From Viscum album (taxonomy: Eukaryota; Streptophyta; Magnoliopsida; Santalales; Viscaceae): a stretch of 64,000 nt of DNA. The translations under genes and the position numbers were made by a program. Each line of letters begins with the position of its first letter. The stretch's first letter is position 1. The stretch is from NCBI GenBank assembly GCA_963277665.1, contig CAUJRU010000137.1:868001-932000 (forward strand), written 5' to 3'. The notes below the pieces were generated by a model, which was given only the letters and a program-made list of their open reading frames with translations, had not been told where the DNA came from and made no database searches. This document shows, piece by piece, positions 59,934 through 64,000 of the stretch.

Positions 59934-62023
59934 TGTCAGGAGTATACCCAGATGGATTTCAAGGAAATAAAACTAGCATGTAGTTTGAAGACTCTAGGTT
60001 TTAGCATTTCATAGTGTGAATAGACGATTCACACCATGAATCAGCTGGAAAGAGGGAAGGACCCCCTTCCCAAAATCTCAATGTGTGAACCCTCACTTCT
60101 TACTGTGAATCCCCCTAGGTTTTTTTAGTTTTTATTATTTTATTAAAGGGGTAGGGTGTTTAAAATCAAGGCATTAGTCTTATTATCTTTATTAGCATGT
60201 GATGAACCTTCCCATAGAGGTATCACTTTAGGTGGATCTCTCTCATTTCTTAAACAAATTGGACACCATTCATTGTGATTGGAAGGTCTAGGTAAGGTTA
60301 TGACTTCACTTTCCTCCTTTATTCTTTTAATCCACTATCTTTTGTGTTCTCATTATTTATGGATAATATGACCTATTTTTTGGGATTTTTTGTGGTTTAT
60401 ACATTTCTATTATTTTCTCCTTATCAAATCATGCTACTCAATAAGTTGGACTTAACTAACCTAAGGTAGGTGGTCTCATGCTTTTACCACAAATTCTCAC
60501 CCTTGTATTGCGTCATTGGCATATATGTTAGCACTGACCCATCATACCCCTGACCAAATATTAATCAAATTTGTTTTAATTCCATATTTATTTATTTTAA
60601 GCTTCCTTGGATTTATAAAAGTGTGTTGGTTTTGGTATAACCTTGTAGGAACTATTAAATATGGATGATTATGATGGACCATAGAATCCCATTTGTGCTT
60701 ATGGTCATGGAATGTTTTAAAGGAAATGTTAATTAAATCCAAATGGTTAACTTGGAATTTTTTTATGATTGTTTATTATTTTAATTGTGGTATAATTAAG
60801 AGTTTGTAATTCTTGTAAATGAGTATGATAATGGAATGCCTTGGAGGCACTCCTTAGATTCCTCATGATTGATATTTCCATGGAATTATTTAGAAATTCC
60901 TATGATTCTATTAGGTTATTGAATTCCTTGAAAAAGTTTGTGGATTATATATAGATTCATTAGTATGAATTCCATGGGGTGGATCACCCTTGGATTTGAG
61001 TAATGTATACACTTGTTGAATACCATGGATTACTGTTGTGTATTATTAAGGGGTTCCCTTATTGAATTCCATTGGACGAGCTCCCTGGATTCAACTTGAT
61101 CATATTAGGTGGGATGCCTTAGGTGTGATCCTTGGATTCCAATTGAGTCATACCTATGAACATTATGGGAGATCCACCCTATTCAGACCCAACTAATGGA
61201 TATTCTTGAGAATTTCTAGAAAGGAATACCCATTTGATTCATATAGATTCCTTTGGGTTATATTTTTGTGGTTACTTGAGTGATACACCTTGGAATCAGA
61301 TTAGGCCATGAAACCTTATCTTTCTTTAGAGACTAGTATTGGAAGAGGCTGGTAGGGTCAGACGGAGTTCCCTCCTAGAGACCCGAGGCTCAAATTGGTT
61401 CTTTTTTATTTCCACATTTTATTATTATTCTTAGAAATTCACTTATATCTTGCACTCTATTATGATATACACTTCAGAATGGATTTTAATTAGACTATGT
61501 TGGTAGTGGAGTACTGGATTTTACTCACACCCTGTTAATGATACTGTTTGGTACCTAGATAGACCTCATGGATGAAAGTTGGGATAAGGGAAAGCTCCCT
61601 ATGCCCAATGCATGATATTATTCATAGGATTTGAGTTGGGAGCTAAGATGAAGGATAAAACTTGATACTTCTAGGTTTTTAATATATTTTTGGTTTAACT
61701 TTATCTTACTTATAGTATTTTTTGTACTTGACCTGTCTTATATGTATTCCTACTTGTTTTGTTTATAAAATTGGTATTCTTTTTCACGGGTTATGACTTG
61801 GTATGTTATAACCTACTTACTTTATCTGGATGTGATTTGTATGAAGTATCCTTTATTTATGATGGTGTTTCAACTTTTATATAATGTAATAACCTCTCCA
61901 TATTATAGAATATGGACCCTCACTGCTAATCAGTACCCTCTTGTGGATGGTGATGCCTGCTTAAGGCCATGTGGCACATTAGCCTGAGGCACTATATAGT
62001 GGCTTCCAGGTCGGGGTGTTACA
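59934..62023 (+). repeat. LTR of a further gypsy-type element, possibly solo
   Basis: The right end GGGGTGTTACA at 62013-62023 is a typical plant gypsy LTR end. The left end TGTCAGGAGTATACC is a guess based on where the copia reading stops. The first 200 bases have an inverted GTGTGAAT repeat and GC-richer sequence. No PBS follows and the 5-bp flanks do not match, so it is a solo or truncated LTR, or the left border is wrong. It holds no gene. Confidence 0.5.
60014..60034. repeat. Perfect 8-bp hairpin in the LTR U3
   Basis: GTGTGAAT (60014-60021), loop AGACG, ATTCACAC (60027-60034). A diverged second copy, GTGTGAACCCTCAC, lies near 60093. Confidence 0.7.
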
Positions 62024-63060
62024 AAATGTTCGTAGATATTTTTATTTATTTTAATATTTGGACCAAGTAAACAGGAGAATATGATGCATTATTACTGGAT
62101 AATGATCTTATTCTTGGGATTAGATACCCCACACATGACGAAAAAATCAAGTTGTCAGGGTAGGGAATAACTATTTTTGGAACTTTTTTACAGTTTATCT
62201 ATTTTCACCTTGATTAAGGAATCATTTTATGAGTTTAAAATTTATGGGTTTCCAAAAATTGGTCTTGTATAGAAAGATAGTGTGAATAAATTCATCATAT
62301 TTATCATATAGATATTTACATTCCATTTACATGATTTCTTTGATTTCTTACCATGATTGATTACTTGGGTTGTTTTATTATGACACAATTTGGTTATTTA
62401 AACTATCACTATTAACCTAAACAAGGTTTTATTAAATAATTTAATGATGGTATTATGTTTATAAAATATTTATATGGATGATAGTTTGAAATTATGACCC
62501 CTTGATTAGAATTTAAATTATTGGTAGTTAAATGAGGTGCTAAAAAAACTTAAATAGATTTTTCCTCTACAAGTTGTTTTTGAAACGTAATATAATAGAA
62601 CCTGGGTAAAAAATTGGAAAAGGTAAGAATCTAAATTTGTATGATATATGAGATATAGATTAAATTAAATGATGTTTTGGGGTTAAAAAAATTCTAGTAA
62701 TAAACTTATCAGGTGTGTTCTCTTATAACGTGTAAATGAAATCTTATTTAACCAATCCCGGTGACATGAGGTTCCCTTATATGAGTGGATTAACCCTAGA
62801 GTGGGAATATGGGGATAGTGAGAGTGACCAGGTTGTGGGTTTAGAATCATATTCTTATTATTTATTCCCTGACATGTGATATAAATAATTTTGGTGGTAA
62901 TGTGTTCTAAGGTATTATTTTTTAATTTTAGATAAATTCCTCCTTGTCAACCACTAAATGAGCACTAAGTGAGAACTAGAGAGTATACCCATAAGGCGGG
63001 GAGGCTTGAGCCACCCATAAAAAAGGGTCTAGGTATGTTCATTTAAATTGAGGATAATTT
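62024..63060. other. AT-rich stretch, no gene
   Basis: Nothing coding was recognised. GC-richer parts near 62750-62830 and 62985-63035 resemble LTR or leader sequence, but no PBS could be found. Confidence 0.45.
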
Positions 63061-64000
63061 TAATTAGGTGATGTTGTCTATGGAGAGAGATGAACTTTAA
63101 TAAGAACATACGTTGTATGAGTTGACCTGAGATTTTTAATTGCAAAATCCGTCTACTTTTTCTTGGGATGGTGGTCCCCATGAGACTGAGACCAAGTTTC
63201 AATATATTCACACTATATTTTATAATATTAAGACACCACATGAGAATAGGGTGAAGATCTATACTTATATGATTCATGTCCAGGATAGGTGTTAGTGGGA
63301 TGTTTTCATATGATCTGATGAACATGTGGGAATAGTTTGAAAGGATTTATATAATATATTTTTCACCCAAATTTTCCTTGAGACCCTGTGATATAACAGG
63401 GATTAAGAGTTCACACATTTTCAGTAGATGAGTGTATATATTATGGATTATAACACTTAATTTATCAAGTTACAATAGTTTTCCCATTTCAGGATAGTGA
63501 TGAGTTAGCTAATGTGATCCACTTCAAGGATGGACTTAGGTAGGATATAAAGGCATAAGAGAACACCTTCCATCTGACCATATTCATTGGGTTGGTGAAT
63601 CAGGACTTTATTTTCAAGAGTAATAAAAGAGAGGCAAGTATCCAAAATTAGGTAGCACTAGTTGGAAGTGGATTATCTAGTGGTAGTAAGTGACAATTTG
63701 ATGGGTTCTGATAGAGTAGTGAGGGATAGAGTAGCTAGAGAGGTAGTGCAATCATATATCATCAGTTTAGTAGAGTGGGTTACTACCATTATCACTATGA
63801 GATGCGACTAGTTGAGTGTATATTGTGTGGGGTATGGGACATACAAATAGGTTTTATAGGACTACTTCATAGGCACCTAGTAATAGAGCCTCTAGGATCG
63901 TTTCAAGCTTTAGTGATGGATCTACTACTCTATGGTAGGTGGGTAATTGGAGTTTGAATTGTTGTGCAGATGAGGTGATAGAAGAGGTGTACAAAGTCAG
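63060..64000 (+). pseudogene. Gypsy-type gag relic, runs off the window
   Basis: FKDGLR, stop, DIKA near 63523-63560 with HLTIFIGLVNQDFIF near 63570-63615 matches the gag motif G-L-R-x-x-I-x-x-x-V followed by L-x-x-x-x-L-V-x-x-A of plant Ty3/gypsy elements. ECILCG near 63813-63831 with WDIQ may be a zinc-knuckle relic, G-H having become W-D after a frame slip. Stops break the frame. The rest of the element would lie to the right. Confidence 0.5.

Overview
This window looks like nuclear DNA from a seed plant, most likely a flowering plant with a large, repeat-rich genome. I found no ribosome binding sites, operons or intact host gene. What can be recognised is plant transposon sequence: Ty3/gypsy chromovirus-type and Ty1/copia SIRE-type retrotransposons with plant-style primer binding sites, CACTA DNA transposons, a tRNA-derived SINE and a 5S-rRNA-derived fragment. 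The DNA is very AT-rich. Most coding relics are full of stop codons, many at places where the family has Gln, Arg or Trp, as expected from long decay of methylated C to T. The species cannot be named from the sequence.

Layout. 1-6172: 3' part of a decayed + strand Ty3/gypsy element (gag end, protease, RT, RNase H, integrase, chromodomain-like tail, polypurine tract, LTR). 6173-9400: gene-free AT-rich DNA with a 20-bp minisatellite and a minus-strand LTR-like stretch. About 9400-17395: a second decayed + strand gypsy element (5' LTR, PBS, gag to integrase). 17410-17708: a 5S-rRNA-like segment and an LTR-like tail. 17709-41735: a third gypsy element whose two LTRs lie far apart. Its interior carries a 6.6-kb CACTA transposon (20844-27423), which holds an AT-rich tandem array, a decayed transposase gene and a GC-richer solo LTR. 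Its right LTR was split by further insertions (30822-41352), including a fourth gypsy element with gag and protease relics and a 4.6-kb 3' LTR.

42764-53418 is the best preserved object: a minus-strand, internally deleted chromovirus-type element with two 4228-bp LTRs differing at about 35 positions by eye, a perfect 5-bp target duplication (ATATT), a clear PBS and PPT, a TATA box, and only part of gag left between the LTRs. Its predicted leader RNA holds three spaced stem-loops with one core and different but still pairing arms, the most interesting structure in the window. A tRNA-type SINE lies in its interior.

53424-59930: a decayed SIRE-like Ty1/copia element on the + strand, with PBS, gag, protease and integrase relics, interrupted by two related CACTA-type MITEs of 720 and about 708 bp. 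59934-62023: another LTR. 62024-64000: AT-rich DNA and a gag relic running off the window.

The genes do not work together as a pathway; this is a record of nested insertions of different ages. Element 5 is youngest, the CACTA elements are intermediate, and the other LTR elements are old. Domain calls rest on my own translation and family recall, so boundaries of decayed parts are approximate.
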